From positions 1 through 11,826 of the forward strand of contig CAYGWJ010000399.1 of assembly GCA_964353405.1 (NCBI GenBank): DNA of 11,826 nucleotides, written 5' to 3'. Made by a program: the position numbers and the translations under genes. The stretch comes from JBGLNJ01 sp964353405. Its GTDB lineage: Bacteria > Chloroflexota > Anaerolineae > Fen-1058. Under the pieces are notes generated by a model. It made no database searches. It was not told where the DNA came from and was given only the letters and a program-made list of their open reading frames with translations. Each line of letters begins with the position of its first letter. Positions within the stretch are counted from its first letter, which is position 1. Shown here in pieces: positions 1 to 7,446 of the stretch.

Positions 1-969
<969 letters not shown>

Positions 970-993
970 GGAATTACAGATCTCCCAAGTCAG

Positions 994-1506
994 CTATAGC
1001 GTAGGTGGATTGATGACCCAGTGACGTTCCAATCCGTGAACTCTATCAAAGTCCGCATCATCAGATGCAATAGCCGTCAAGCCCAACCGTCGAACGATTG
1101 CTACATGCAAGGCATCGCGAGGCAACATTGAGAATCTAGTGATGTGATCCAACATTCTTCCCGCATCAGCGATTTCCACGCCGACGAGATTCATGTGAGG
1201 CAACCCGATCAGATCTCGTATTGCCTTCTCGATTATCTTACCATGAACTGCAATCGCGCTGGCTGGATCCTTCCGAAGAACATCGAGCGGGTTATGGCCT
1301 GTTGTCTCTTTGATCCGAATCAACAGCAAACGATAGTATAGTTCATCTAATGCCGGAACACCGATGAATGCTTCTATCTCTCCATGTCCGACTCGACTCA
1401 AAAAGGCTCGGATTTCAGGTGCGTAGGTCGGATCAATGTGGAGACACATGTACAACACGTTCGTATCCACATAGACAGAACCACCGATTACGTCACCGAG
1501 CTTCAT
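994..1506 (-). CDS. PIN-domain ribonuclease toxin (VapC-like)
   Basis: A 170-residue PIN-domain protein, presumably the RNase toxin of a VapBC-like pair. The acidic active-site residues are in the expected order: D14 (and N16) in VYVDTNVLY, E55 in PALDELYYRL, D131 in PRDALHVAIV, and D149/D150 in IASDDADFD. The start chosen is the ATG at 1506, which overlaps the last 14 nt of the antitoxin gene. A longer in-frame reading up to 1644 would lie wholly inside the antitoxin gene and has no family support. Overlap and order (antitoxin first) indicate translational coupling. The chelatase ATPase starts 24 nt downstream. At 170 aa it is somewhat longer than the usual ~130-aa VapC, with an extra helical stretch around 60-110. 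The PIN call is secure; RNA target and toxicity are inferred. Confidence 0.88.
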   Translation of the reverse strand: MKLGDVIGGSVYVDTNVLYMCLHIDPTYAPEIRAFLSRVGHGEIEAFIGVPALDELYYRLLLIRIKETTGHNPLDVLRKDPASAIAVHGKIIEKAIRDLIGLPHMNLVGVEIADAGRMLDHITRFSMLPRDALHVAIVRRLGLTAIASDDADFDRVHGLERHWVINPPTL

Positions 1507-1732
1507 ACCAGCCGCCGATTTCAAGGTTAAAGTCGTATTCCTCGGCTGGCCCTTGCCCCAGGCAACCCATAAGCTCATCCAACGTTTTCTCCAGGTCAGG
1601 CTCGGCCTCGGGTAGAATGCGAATCTCTCCTGGCTGAACGACAAGCCGCAACCGTCCCGTCAGACCTGCTTCGGCGAGGATCTTTTGATCAACCACCAGA
1701 TATTCATTTGCCGCCACTTCTCGAATCACCAT
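1493..1732 (-). CDS. Antitoxin partner of the PIN toxin (AbrB/MazE-like)
   Basis: A 79-residue protein directly upstream of, and overlapping, the PIN gene. Its N-terminal half (about 1-42) has alternating hydrophobic strands with a turn, LTGRLRLVVQPGEIRIL, resembling the swapped-hairpin AbrB/MazE DNA-binding fold. The C-terminal half is acidic (PEAEPDLEKTLDELMG) and would be the toxin-wrapping tail. This layout is typical of VapB antitoxins that bind the operator and neutralise the toxin. Start choice is supported by a perfect AGGAGG 6 nt before the ATG. Its low sequence specificity means the family name is less certain than its role, which rests on position and overlap with the toxin. Confidence 0.72.
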   Translation of the reverse strand: MVIREVAANEYLVVDQKILAEAGLTGRLRLVVQPGEIRILPEAEPDLEKTLDELMGCLGQGPAEEYDFNLEIGGWYEAR

Positions 1733-1738
1733 GCCGCG

Positions 1739-1744
1739 CCTCCT
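1739..1744 (-). promoter_or_regulatory. Strong Shine-Dalgarno of the antitoxin gene
   Basis: A full AGGAGG lies 6 nt upstream of the antitoxin ATG at 1732. It fixes that start and implies efficient translation of the antitoxin, whereas the overlapping toxin has no comparable site. Confidence 0.75.
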
Positions 1745-1790
1745 GGCCTGGTTTGTTCAATCTGCTTCACATTACGAATGGCTTGTTTGA

Positions 1791-1796
1791 ATTATA
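1791..1796 (-). promoter_or_regulatory. Possible -10 box of the antitoxin-toxin pair
   Basis: A perfect TATAAT on the minus strand lies about 58 nt upstream of the antitoxin ATG, in the short gap after lysA. No good -35 is found at 16-18 nt. If active, it would allow the toxin pair and the chelatase gene to be transcribed apart from lysA. Confidence 0.35.
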
Positions 1797-1825
1797 CCTC
1801 ACTGCGGCAGATTTTGTGGGTCACA

Positions 1826-3094
1826 CTACATTGGCTCGATTTCCGCCTCGATGAGGTCATCCCATGTTTCGCGCTTCCGCACTACACGAAACGTGCCCCC
1901 GTCGGTAAGTACCTCGGCAGCGCGTGGGCGGCTGTTGTAGTTTGAGGACATCACCGCGCCATATGCGCCAGCCAACAGAACCGCGATCAAATCGCCGCGT
2001 TTCATTTCTGGCAGAGCGCGGTCGCGTCCAAGGTAATCCGCCGATTCGCACACCGGCCCGGCCACATCTGCCGGTTCGGTTGCCACATCGCTTTGCTTCA
2101 CCGGCCAGATGGGATGGTAGGCCTCATACAGCGCCGGGCGGATGAGGTCGGTCATGCCCGCGTCGGTGGTGATGATGCGCCGGCCGTACGAGTGCTTGGT
2201 CGCTTGCACCTGTGCCACGAGCGCGCCCGCGTCCGCCACGATAAAGCGACCCGGCTCGATGGAAATTGCCAGGGTAGAGACGACCCGCGTAGAGACGACC
2301 CGCCGGGTCGTCTCTACAACGGCGAGCGCAAATTCCTCCGGCGCTGTGGCGGTCTGGCCTTCGTGGTACTCGACGGGAAATCCGCCGCCGATGTCGAGCG
2401 CGTGAATTGCCCTGGATTTCTGCGCCAGCGCAAGCACACGTCCAAGCGCTTCGACCAGCGGCCCCGGGTCGGGAATCTGCGAGCCGATGTGAATGTGAAG
2501 CGCGGCAATATCGAGGTGCGAGAACTGCGCCACGTCTGCCAGCAGCGCCTCGGCCTCGTCCATCTCGATGCCGAATTTGCTCCCCGGATGCCCGGTGCTG
2601 ATGTGCCGATGCGTATGCGGGTCAACGCCCGGGTTGAGCCGCAGCGCGGTTCTCTGTGTGATGCCTCGCGCGCCGGCCAGGTCGTCCAGCACGCGCAATT
2701 CGTCTGCCGACTCGGCGTTGATTTGCCCGACCTTGGAATCAAGCGCATACACTAACTCGGCATTCGTTTTGCCCGCGCCGGCAAAGACGACCCGCGCCGG
2801 GTCGGCGCCGGCTCGCAGCACGCGGAACAACTCTCCGCCCGAAACCACGTCAAAGCCCGATCCCAATTCGTTCAAGAGTCGCAGCACAGCCAGGTTTCCG
2901 TTGGCCTTGACCGCGTAATGCACATCAGCCCTGAGCGGCGCAAACGCCGAAGCAATGCGGCGATAGTTAGCCTCGATGCGCGCGCGACTGTAGACATAGA
3001 CCGGCGTGCCCACCTGCCGTGCGATGTCGCTCAGCTCCACATCTTCACAGACAAGCTCTCCATCACGATAGCTAAAGGCTTGGATGTTATTCAA
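1826..3094 (-). CDS. lysA: Diaminopimelate decarboxylase
   Basis: A PLP-dependent enzyme that decarboxylates meso-diaminopimelate to L-lysine, the last step of lysine synthesis, in the cytosol. Its 422 residues match the usual length. Fold-III landmarks are the PLP lysine K63 in YAVKAN, H202 in HIHIGSQ, the glycine-rich LDIGGGFP near 233-240, EPGRF at 280-284, the substrate/PLP motif CESADYL at 349-355 (contributed across the dimer), and GAYGAVMSSNYNSRP at 376-390. The start is a TTG with AGGAGA 7 nt upstream; no ATG fits as well. Oddity: residues 260-274 are encoded by a palindromic repeat inserted just before the EPGRF strand, in a likely surface loop. The frame is kept and all catalytic residues are present, so the enzyme is probably active. 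Confidence 0.95.
   Translation of the reverse strand: MNNIQAFSYRDGELVCEDVELSDIARQVGTPVYVYSRARIEANYRRIASAFAPLRADVHYAVKANGNLAVLRLLNELGSGFDVVSGGELFRVLRAGADPARVVFAGAGKTNAELVYALDSKVGQINAESADELRVLDDLAGARGITQRTALRLNPGVDPHTHRHISTGHPGSKFGIEMDEAEALLADVAQFSHLDIAALHIHIGSQIPDPGPLVEALGRVLALAQKSRAIHALDIGGGFPVEYHEGQTATAPEEFALAVVETTRRVVSTRVVSTLAISIEPGRFIVADAGALVAQVQATKHSYGRRIITTDAGMTDLIRPALYEAYHPIWPVKQSDVATEPADVAGPVCESADYLGRDRALPEMKRGDLIAVLLAGAYGAVMSSNYNSRPRAAEVLTDGGTFRVVRKRETWDDLIEAEIEPM
2274..2317. repeat. Palindromic GTAGAGACGACCCG repeat embedded in lysA
   Basis: Two tandem 15-nt copies of GTAGAGACGACCCGC (2274-2288 and 2289-2303) are followed by the inverted copy CGGGTCGTCTCTAC (2304-2317). Copy two and the inverted copy form a 29-nt near-perfect palindrome with a 1-nt centre. 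On the lysA strand it reads in frame as VETTRRVVSTRVVST. From memory, related GTAGAGACG... palindromes are dispersed in Chloroflexota and cyanobacterial genomes; that link was not checked here. Confidence 0.9.
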
Positions 3095-3101
3095 GATTTG
3101 T

Positions 3102-3107
3102 TCTCCT
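3102..3107 (-). promoter_or_regulatory. Shine-Dalgarno supporting the TTG start of lysA
   Basis: AGGAGA lies 7 nt upstream of the TTG at 3094. It is the reason the non-ATG start was chosen. Confidence 0.7.
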
Positions 3108-3148
3108 GATACAGGCTCAACAGTGCCCTGTCAAACAAGTATATGTCA

Positions 3149-3178
3149 ATCATAGCACAAACGGGGTGCATTTACCAA
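3149..3178 (-). promoter_or_regulatory. lysA: Candidate lysA promoter
   Basis: On the minus strand TTGGTA (3173-3178) and TATGAT (3149-3154) are separated by 18 nt, giving a leader of about 50 nt that contains the lysA ribosome site. Two TTGACA hexamers lie further downstream (3144-3149 and 3129-3134). The second has TATCAG at 17 nt, but that would place the transcription start almost on the TTG codon. Confidence 0.45.
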
Positions 3179-3199
3179 GAAAAAGGGTCGCCTATGCTT

Positions 3200-3230
3200 G
3201 ACATAATGCATATTGAACTAAGATTATGTC
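3200..3230. promoter_or_regulatory. Perfect 8+8 bp inverted repeat, possible operator
   Basis: GACATAAT (3200-3207) and ATTATGTC (3223-3230) are perfect reverse complements separated by 15 nt, in the AT-rich divergent gap between lysA and the gene at 3330. A TTGACA (3198-3203) with GATTAT 18 nt later overlaps it, so binding here could block a plus-strand promoter. The half-site spacing (about two helical turns) suits a dimeric regulator; no regulator gene lies beside it. Confidence 0.4.
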
Positions 3231-3255
3231 TAATAACAGCGGTATAACATCACCC

Positions 3256-3284
3256 TTGACGAACCCTCTCAGGGCGGCTATAAT
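3256..3284 (+). promoter_or_regulatory. Near-consensus sigma-70 promoter
   Basis: TTGACG (3256-3261), a 17-nt spacer and a perfect TATAAT (3279-3284) precede the gene at 3330 by about 45 nt. It is the best promoter match in the window. Confidence 0.75.
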
Positions 3285-3329
3285 TTCCCCAAGGTTTTTC
3301 AGAGATTTTATTGGACTGGGGTACAGAAA

Positions 3330-3677
3330 ATGAGAATGTATACGGACAACGAGTTGCTCTTTCCGGCGTATGTGATTCCCAAGCTCAAGGATCTGCGCGG
3401 CCCCGAGTGGCGCAGGCTCGTTGAGCGCGTCGCCAGGCTGCCTGAGGCACACCCGGAAAGCCTGGCTTTCTCCTTGATGATGATCCGGCTGGACGGCTGC
3501 GTCAACTGCGCGACGGACAGCTTTAAGGCCATGCGCGGTTGCGCGCTGTGCGCCATGCAAAACATCCGCCGCTTTAAAGGCAGCGACCGCGAACTGCTCA
3601 AACTGTATCAACAGGCGCGCGAGGATGTGGACGAATATATGGGGGAGCAAAAAAAGGCGCGACGAAAAGCGGCTTGA
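3330..3677 (+). CDS. Small conserved-looking protein with two CxxC motifs
   Basis: I do not recognise this 115-residue protein with certainty. It is soluble, with no signal peptide, and mostly helical. Its core, MMIRLDGCVNCATDSFKAM followed by RGCALCAM, carries C57/C60 and C71/C74 as two CxxC pairs 10 residues apart, suggesting a metal site or redox pair. The segment LAFSLMMIRLDGCVNC is loosely like the AhpD/carboxymuconolactone decarboxylase core, but the histidine expected after the CxxC is absent, so that link is weak. The C-terminus is very basic (EQKKARRKAA). It is driven by a near-consensus promoter. The ATG at 3330 was chosen by frame; another ATG 6 nt later is possible and the ribosome site is poor. 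Confidence 0.75.
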   Translation: MRMYTDNELLFPAYVIPKLKDLRGPEWRRLVERVARLPEAHPESLAFSLMMIRLDGCVNCATDSFKAMRGCALCAMQNIRRFKGSDRELLKLYQQAREDVDEYMGEQKKARRKAA

Positions 3678-3678
3678 T

Positions 3679-3707
3679 TTGACAGCCGCCGTAAGATGTG
3701 GTATCTT
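3679..3707 (+). promoter_or_regulatory. Promoter for the cold-shock gene leader
   Basis: TTGACA (3679-3684), 17 nt, then TATCTT (3702-3707). It starts 2 nt after the stop of the preceding gene and predicts transcription from about 3714, giving a leader of roughly 150 nt before the cold-shock ATG. Confidence 0.6.
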
Positions 3708-3755
3708 TTGGCGCGATCTCTGAACGGTGCGATGCTTTGCAATGTTGCGACAAAT

Positions 3756-3795
3756 GACCGCCCTGCCCTGACCCCCGGCTGGCGGTCTTTTTGTT
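3756..3795 (+). terminator. Intrinsic-terminator-like hairpin in the cold-shock leader
   Basis: GACCGCC (3756-3762) pairs with GGCGGTC (3781-3787), followed directly by TTTTTGTT. It lies downstream of the TTGACA/TATCTT promoter and upstream of the cold-shock ORF. It could end the transcript of the two-CxxC gene, act as a leader attenuator, or define a small RNA of about 80 nt. Confidence 0.65.
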
Positions 3796-3850
3796 AACTC
3801 ACCTTCATCCACGCGTGTGGAAAACCCATTGACGAATCCATGGGGGTGCA

Positions 3851-3856
3851 AGGAGG
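3851..3856 (+). promoter_or_regulatory. Shine-Dalgarno of the cold-shock gene
   Basis: A full AGGAGG ends 10 nt before the ATG at 3867 and rules out the in-frame upstream ATG at 3840, which would place the site inside the coding region. Confidence 0.7.
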
Positions 3857-3866
3857 AATACAAGGT

Positions 3867-4100
3867 ATGGCAGAGCGAGCAAGACTCCAAGGTACCGTGC
3901 GCTGGTTCAGCCGCGTCAAGGGCTACGGTTTTATCCAGCCCGATGGCCAGGACAAGGACGTGTTTGTCCACTTTTCGGCCATCCAGGGCGAAGGGTACCG
4001 CAACCTGAACGAGGGACAGCGGGTTCTGTTTTCCGTCGAGGACACGGATAAAGGCCCGCAGGCTGTCGAGGTCGAGGGCCTGACCACTCCATCCGCCTGA
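3867..4100 (+). CDS. Cold-shock domain protein (CspA family)
   Basis: A 77-residue single OB-fold cold-shock protein that binds single-stranded RNA or DNA and acts as an RNA chaperone. The RNA-binding motifs are visible: GTVRWFSRVKGYGFIQPDG includes RNP1 (KGYGFI), and DVFVHFSAI is RNP2. The C-terminal strand is GPQAVEVEGL. Length is close to the usual 65-75 aa. It has its own promoter and a leader of about 150 nt with a terminator-like hairpin; long regulated leaders are known for cspA-type genes. A strong terminator follows 20 nt after the stop. The family call is secure; whether it is cold-induced is not shown. Confidence 0.95.
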   Translation: MAERARLQGTVRWFSRVKGYGFIQPDGQDKDVFVHFSAIQGEGYRNLNEGQRVLFSVEDTDKGPQAVEVEGLTTPSA

Positions 4101-4120
4101 GCACCTTCGCGTTCACGGGA

Positions 4121-4168
4121 GACCTCGATGCGGCGTTGGGTACAACGCAACATCGAGGTCTTTTTTTT
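4121..4168 (+). terminator. Strong intrinsic terminator after the cold-shock gene
   Basis: GACCTCGATG (4121-4130) pairs perfectly with CATCGAGGTC (4151-4160). An inner GCGTTG/CAACGC stem encloses a GGTA loop, and eight T follow (4161-4168). Confidence 0.92.
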
Positions 4169-4191
4169 CACGACTCACGTTTCACGCATTG

Positions 4192-4200
4192 TGCTATAAT
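4192..4200 (+). promoter_or_regulatory. Extended -10 promoter of the penicillin-binding protein gene
   Basis: TGCTATAAT is a perfect TATAAT with the extended TGn motif; the -35 position is poor. The predicted transcription start (about 4207) is at the base before the ATG at 4208, implying a leaderless mRNA. Confidence 0.6.
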
Positions 4201-4207
4201 CGTCCGC

Positions 4208-6373
4208 ATGATGACCAGGCGACTTGCTTTCATCCTCACCCTTGTCGCGCTTGTGGCCTGTTCCGGGCCGCGCCCTGAAGCGCGCACTCTAGTGCCTCCA
4301 GTCCCACCGACCGCCGTCCCACCTCCCACGCTCACACCGCCTTCGGCAGACGACACGGCCAAGCTTTTCCTTTCGGCGTGGCAGCAGGCCGATTATGCCG
4401 GGATGTACCGCCAGCTTTCGCCTGCTGCCCGCCTGCAAATGGGCGATATTGACTTTGCCGATCGTTACCGCCAAGCGCAGAACGAAGCCGCCGTCCTGAA
4501 CGTCCGCGCGCAAATGCGCGCCACAACCAAACTCGGCGGCAAGACGCAGATCACGTATCATCAAGAGTGGGACACGGCGCTGTTCGGCACACTTGAAGCC
4601 GAAAATGTCATGACGCTTACGCTGTCTGAAAACCGTTGGGGCGTTGATTGGGATGCCAATATGATCTGGCCCGGTCTGGCGGGCGGCCATCAGTTGCGAA
4701 TGACGTGGGCCATCCCTGCCCGCGAGAACATCTATGACCGCGATGGGTTAGGGCTGGCTTACGAAGGCACCAACGTCACGCTCGGCGTGATTCCGGGGCA
4801 GATTGCCGACGAGGCTGCTCTGCTCAAAGCCATCAGCCAGGTGACGGGCCTGGCGACCAACGTCATCAAATCTCGGTATGCCAACGCGGCCCCCACGTGG
4901 TACGTGCCCGTCACCGATGTCCCTGGCGACACCTACATCCAGAATCGCGCGCTGCTCGACGCGCTGCCTGGCTTTCAGGCGCGCTCCAAGACGGTGCGAA
5001 CGTATCGGCCCGATGGCGTGGCTGCACATACCATCGGCTACATTGGCGTCATCCCGCAGGCCGGGCTCGATATCTACCTCTCGCGCGGCTATCGCGGCGA
5101 TGAGTGGGTAGGGCTGGTCGGGCTGGAAAAGTGGGGCGAGAAATATCTGGCCGGCACTCACGGCGGTCAACTCGACATCGTCAACGCGAAAAGTGAGGTT
5201 GTCTCCACGCTGGGAGCGACGCGCCCCGTCCTCAGTCGCCCGCTGTTCACTTCGCTCAAGCGGTCGTTCCAGGAAAAGGTGGAAAAGATTCTCGACAACG
5301 CCGACACCGTGTATGGCCCGCACAAGAGCGTCGTGGTGGTGATGGATCCGAACAACGGCCAGATCATTGCCATGTCCAGCCATCCGGGTTTTGACCCGAA
5401 TGAGATTTTGTATCCAGCGACGGTATCGCCCACCAAACCGATCACGCCTACGGAAAAATCTTATGTGAATCGGGCGGTGGCCGGGCAATATCATCCTGGC
5501 TCCACGTTCAAGCCGATTGTGATGGCGACCGGCCTGGAGGCCGGGCTGTTCACGCCCGAATCTATGTTCAATGACCCCGGCTACTGGGACGGCTTGGGCG
5601 AGGGCAATCGCAAGTTTTGCTGGAAGAAGGACGGCCACGGGCGGATCAGCCTGGTCAACGGGCTGTCGGCCTCGTGCAACTCGGTCTTTTACGAGGTTGG
5701 CTATCAAATCAATCGAAAGGGCGCGAACCTGTTGCCGGATATGGCGCGCTCGCTCGGACTGGGCCGCCCCACCGGCCTCGTCGAGTTGGACGAGCTGCCT
5801 GGGCTGGTGCCAGACGCGGCTTACAAGAAGGCCAAAGGCGAAGCCTGGTACGATGGCGATGCGGTGAACATTAGCATCGGGCAGGGCGATCTGTTGGTGA
5901 CGCCACTTCAGATGGCCACGGCCTATAGCGCGATTGCCAACGGCGGCGCCGTTTACAAACCGCAGATCGTGACCCGCATCGGTTCCAAGGATCGAGGCCC
6001 GGAGGAAATTATCCCGCCTCAAGTCATGGGCAAGGCGCCGCTCAAACAAGAGACGATAGACGCGATTCGCCAGGGGCTGCGCGGCGTCATCGCCGGAGCA
6101 TTGGGAACCGCCCGGCATATTTTCGTCGGGATGCCGGTCAAGGTGGCGGGCAAGACGGGCACTGCCGAGACATCCACTGTCAAGCCCGATGCGTGGTTCG
6201 CAGCCTATGCGCCCTACGATGCGCCCGAGATGGTCGTGATTGTGTTGGTGGAAAACGTAGGGCAGGGCAGCGCCGTGGCCGCGCCGATTGCGCGCAATGT
6301 GATGGAAGCGTACTTTGGGTACGCGCTCACGCCGCTGCCGCCGATTCCGCCCGATCAGCCGGTGGATCGTTGA
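4208..6373 (+). CDS. Class B penicillin-binding protein (PBP2/MecA-like transpeptidase lipoprotein)
   Basis: A cell-wall DD-transpeptidase that cross-links peptidoglycan outside the membrane. From the ATG at 4208 it has 721 residues. RRLAFILTLVALVAC is a lipoprotein signal with lipobox LVAC (C18), followed by a proline-rich linker (29-46). An NTF2-like MecA_N-type domain covers roughly 48-155, a dimerisation domain starts at ARENIYDRDG (171), and the transpeptidase occupies about 375-710. All three catalytic motifs are intact: STFK (S432), SCN (489-491) and KTGT (649-652). The C-terminus is proline-rich. An in-frame extension back to 4136 would run through the preceding terminator and spoil the signal peptide. 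No ribosome site precedes the ATG. A MecA-like N-domain does not by itself imply beta-lactam resistance; it is common in Gram-positive-type PBPs. Confidence 0.95.
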   Translation: MMTRRLAFILTLVALVACSGPRPEARTLVPPVPPTAVPPPTLTPPSADDTAKLFLSAWQQADYAGMYRQLSPAARLQMGDIDFADRYRQAQNEAAVLNVRAQMRATTKLGGKTQITYHQEWDTALFGTLEAENVMTLTLSENRWGVDWDANMIWPGLAGGHQLRMTWAIPARENIYDRDGLGLAYEGTNVTLGVIPGQIADEAALLKAISQVTGLATNVIKSRYANAAPTWYVPVTDVPGDTYIQNRALLDALPGFQARSKTVRTYRPDGVAAHTIGYIGVIPQAGLDIYLSRGYRGDEWVGLVGLEKWGEKYLAGTHGGQLDIVNAKSEVVSTLGATRPVLSRPLFTSLKRSFQEKVEKILDNADTVYGPHKSVVVVMDPNNGQIIAMSSHPGFDPNEILYPATVSPTKPITPTEKSYVNRAVAGQYHPGSTFKPIVMATGLEAGLFTPESMFNDPGYWDGLGEGNRKFCWKKDGHGRISLVNGLSASCNSVFYEVGYQINRKGANLLPDMARSLGLGRPTGLVELDELPGLVPDAAYKKAKGEAWYDGDAVNISIGQGDLLVTPLQMATAYSAIANGGAVYKPQIVTRIGSKDRGPEEIIPPQVMGKAPLKQETIDAIRQGLRGVIAGALGTARHIFVGMPVKVAGKTGTAETSTVKPDAWFAAYAPYDAPEMVVIVLVENVGQGSAVAAPIARNVMEAYFGYALTPLPPIPPDQPVDR

Positions 6374-6435
6374 GCGTAGAGTGTGGAGAGTGGAGCGAGA
6401 CTGTTCACCTGTCGAACTGATTGTGATCGGACAAG

Positions 6436-7446
6436 ATGAAAGCCGAATCTCACAGATCCAAAAAAGCTAAAGAAAGCTCAATATCTCTTAGCACGCCCTA
6501 TTATTCGACAGCATTAGGGCAAGCATTTCTAGGGGATAGTCTTGACTTGGTCAAGGAGATCCCTGATGGGATGGTCAACCTGATACTCACGTCGCCGCCG
6601 TTTGCGCTCACTCGCAAAAAAGAGTATGGCAACAAGAGCGCCGAAGAGTACGTTGACTGGTTTCTCCAGTTTGCCAGTGGATTCAAACGGATATTGACGG
6701 CGGATGGTTCTCTCGTTCTGGATTTGGGTAGCGCGTATCTGCCCGGATTTCCAATTCGTAGCATTTACCAGTTTGAACTTCTCGTCAGACTGGTCAACGA
6801 GCATGGGTTTTTTCTTGCCCAGGATTTCTACCACTATAATCCATCACGACTCCCTACACCAGCAGAGTGGGTTACAATCAGGCGAATACGTGTGAAGGAC
6901 TCGATCAACACAGTTTGGTGGTTGTCTGCGTCTGAATTCCCGAAAGCTGACAATCGTCAAGTACTCAAGCCGTATAGCGAGAGCATGAAGCAATTGCTCA
7001 AGAACGGCTACAAACCCAAGCTCAGGCCAAGTGGTCACGACATTTCAGACAAATTCCAGAAAGACAATCAGGGCGCGATCCCTCCTAATCTTCTCGAACT
7101 TGCAAACACCGAATCTAACAGCGCATATATGCGGAGATGCCGAGAAGCAGACATCAAACCGCACCCGGCGCGCTTCCCCGAAGGGCTGGCAGATTTTTTC
7201 ATCCGCTTTCTAACGTGCGAAGGGGACATGGTACTCGATCCTTTTGCGGGATCAAACACGACTGGTTCTGTAGCCGAGCGCTTGAAACGAAGATGGATTG
7301 CTATTGAGATAAGCAAGAATTACCTTGATGGGAGCATCTATAGATTTCAGGAAGTCAATGACCTCTTTCCCGTTGCCAGGAGGATAGATGCCACGGCTAA
7401 CCAAGTCGCAACTCTTCGAGAAAGTAGAACGCGCAATCACCGATAG
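6436..7446 (+). CDS. PvuII-family DNA (cytosine-N4) methyltransferase
   Basis: A 336-residue restriction-modification methyltransferase of the N4-cytosine/N6-adenine amino-methylase group with beta-type motif order. Catalytic motif IV is TSPPF (52-56) and the AdoMet motif I is VLDPFAGSNTTG (266-277). It closely resembles M.PvuII as I recall it: TSPPFAL then RKKEYGN, EYVDWFL, RVKDSINTVWW, RPSGHDI, GAIPPNLL and HPARFP. M.PvuII makes N4-methylcytosine in CAGCTG, so the same or a related site is expected here. The first ~25 residues are variable. GC content is visibly lower than in flanking genes, a sign of transfer. No controller (C-protein) gene like that of the PvuII system is seen. The last 59 nt overlap the nuclease gene. 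Confidence 0.92.
   Translation: MKAESHRSKKAKESSISLSTPYYSTALGQAFLGDSLDLVKEIPDGMVNLILTSPPFALTRKKEYGNKSAEEYVDWFLQFASGFKRILTADGSLVLDLGSAYLPGFPIRSIYQFELLVRLVNEHGFFLAQDFYHYNPSRLPTPAEWVTIRRIRVKDSINTVWWLSASEFPKADNRQVLKPYSESMKQLLKNGYKPKLRPSGHDISDKFQKDNQGAIPPNLLELANTESNSAYMRRCREADIKPHPARFPEGLADFFIRFLTCEGDMVLDPFAGSNTTGSVAERLKRRWIAIEISKNYLDGSIYRFQEVNDLFPVARRIDATANQVATLRESRTRNHR
7378..7383 (+). promoter_or_regulatory. Shine-Dalgarno for the nuclease inside the methyltransferase gene
   Basis: A full AGGAGG within the methyltransferase coding sequence lies 4 nt before the ATG at 7388, supporting that start and translation of the nuclease from the same mRNA. Confidence 0.65.

Noticed and set aside
2274..2317. 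CRISPR-like or tandem repeat array
   Set aside because: Only two direct copies with no spacers; it is a palindromic insertion, not an array.
2093..2755. 220-codon plus-strand frame inside lysA
   Set aside because: Antisense shadow of lysA, which has all its PLP-enzyme motifs on the other strand.
3192..3971. 259-codon minus-strand frame across 3192-3971
   Set aside because: It runs antisense through the two-CxxC gene, the terminator and the cold-shock gene; no recognisable domain.
4136..4207. 24-residue N-terminal extension of the penicillin-binding protein
   Set aside because: It starts inside the cold-shock terminator and would bury the lipoprotein signal peptide.
4748..6118. 456-codon minus-strand frame
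   Set aside because: Shadow of the penicillin-binding protein, whose three active-site motifs fix the true strand and frame.
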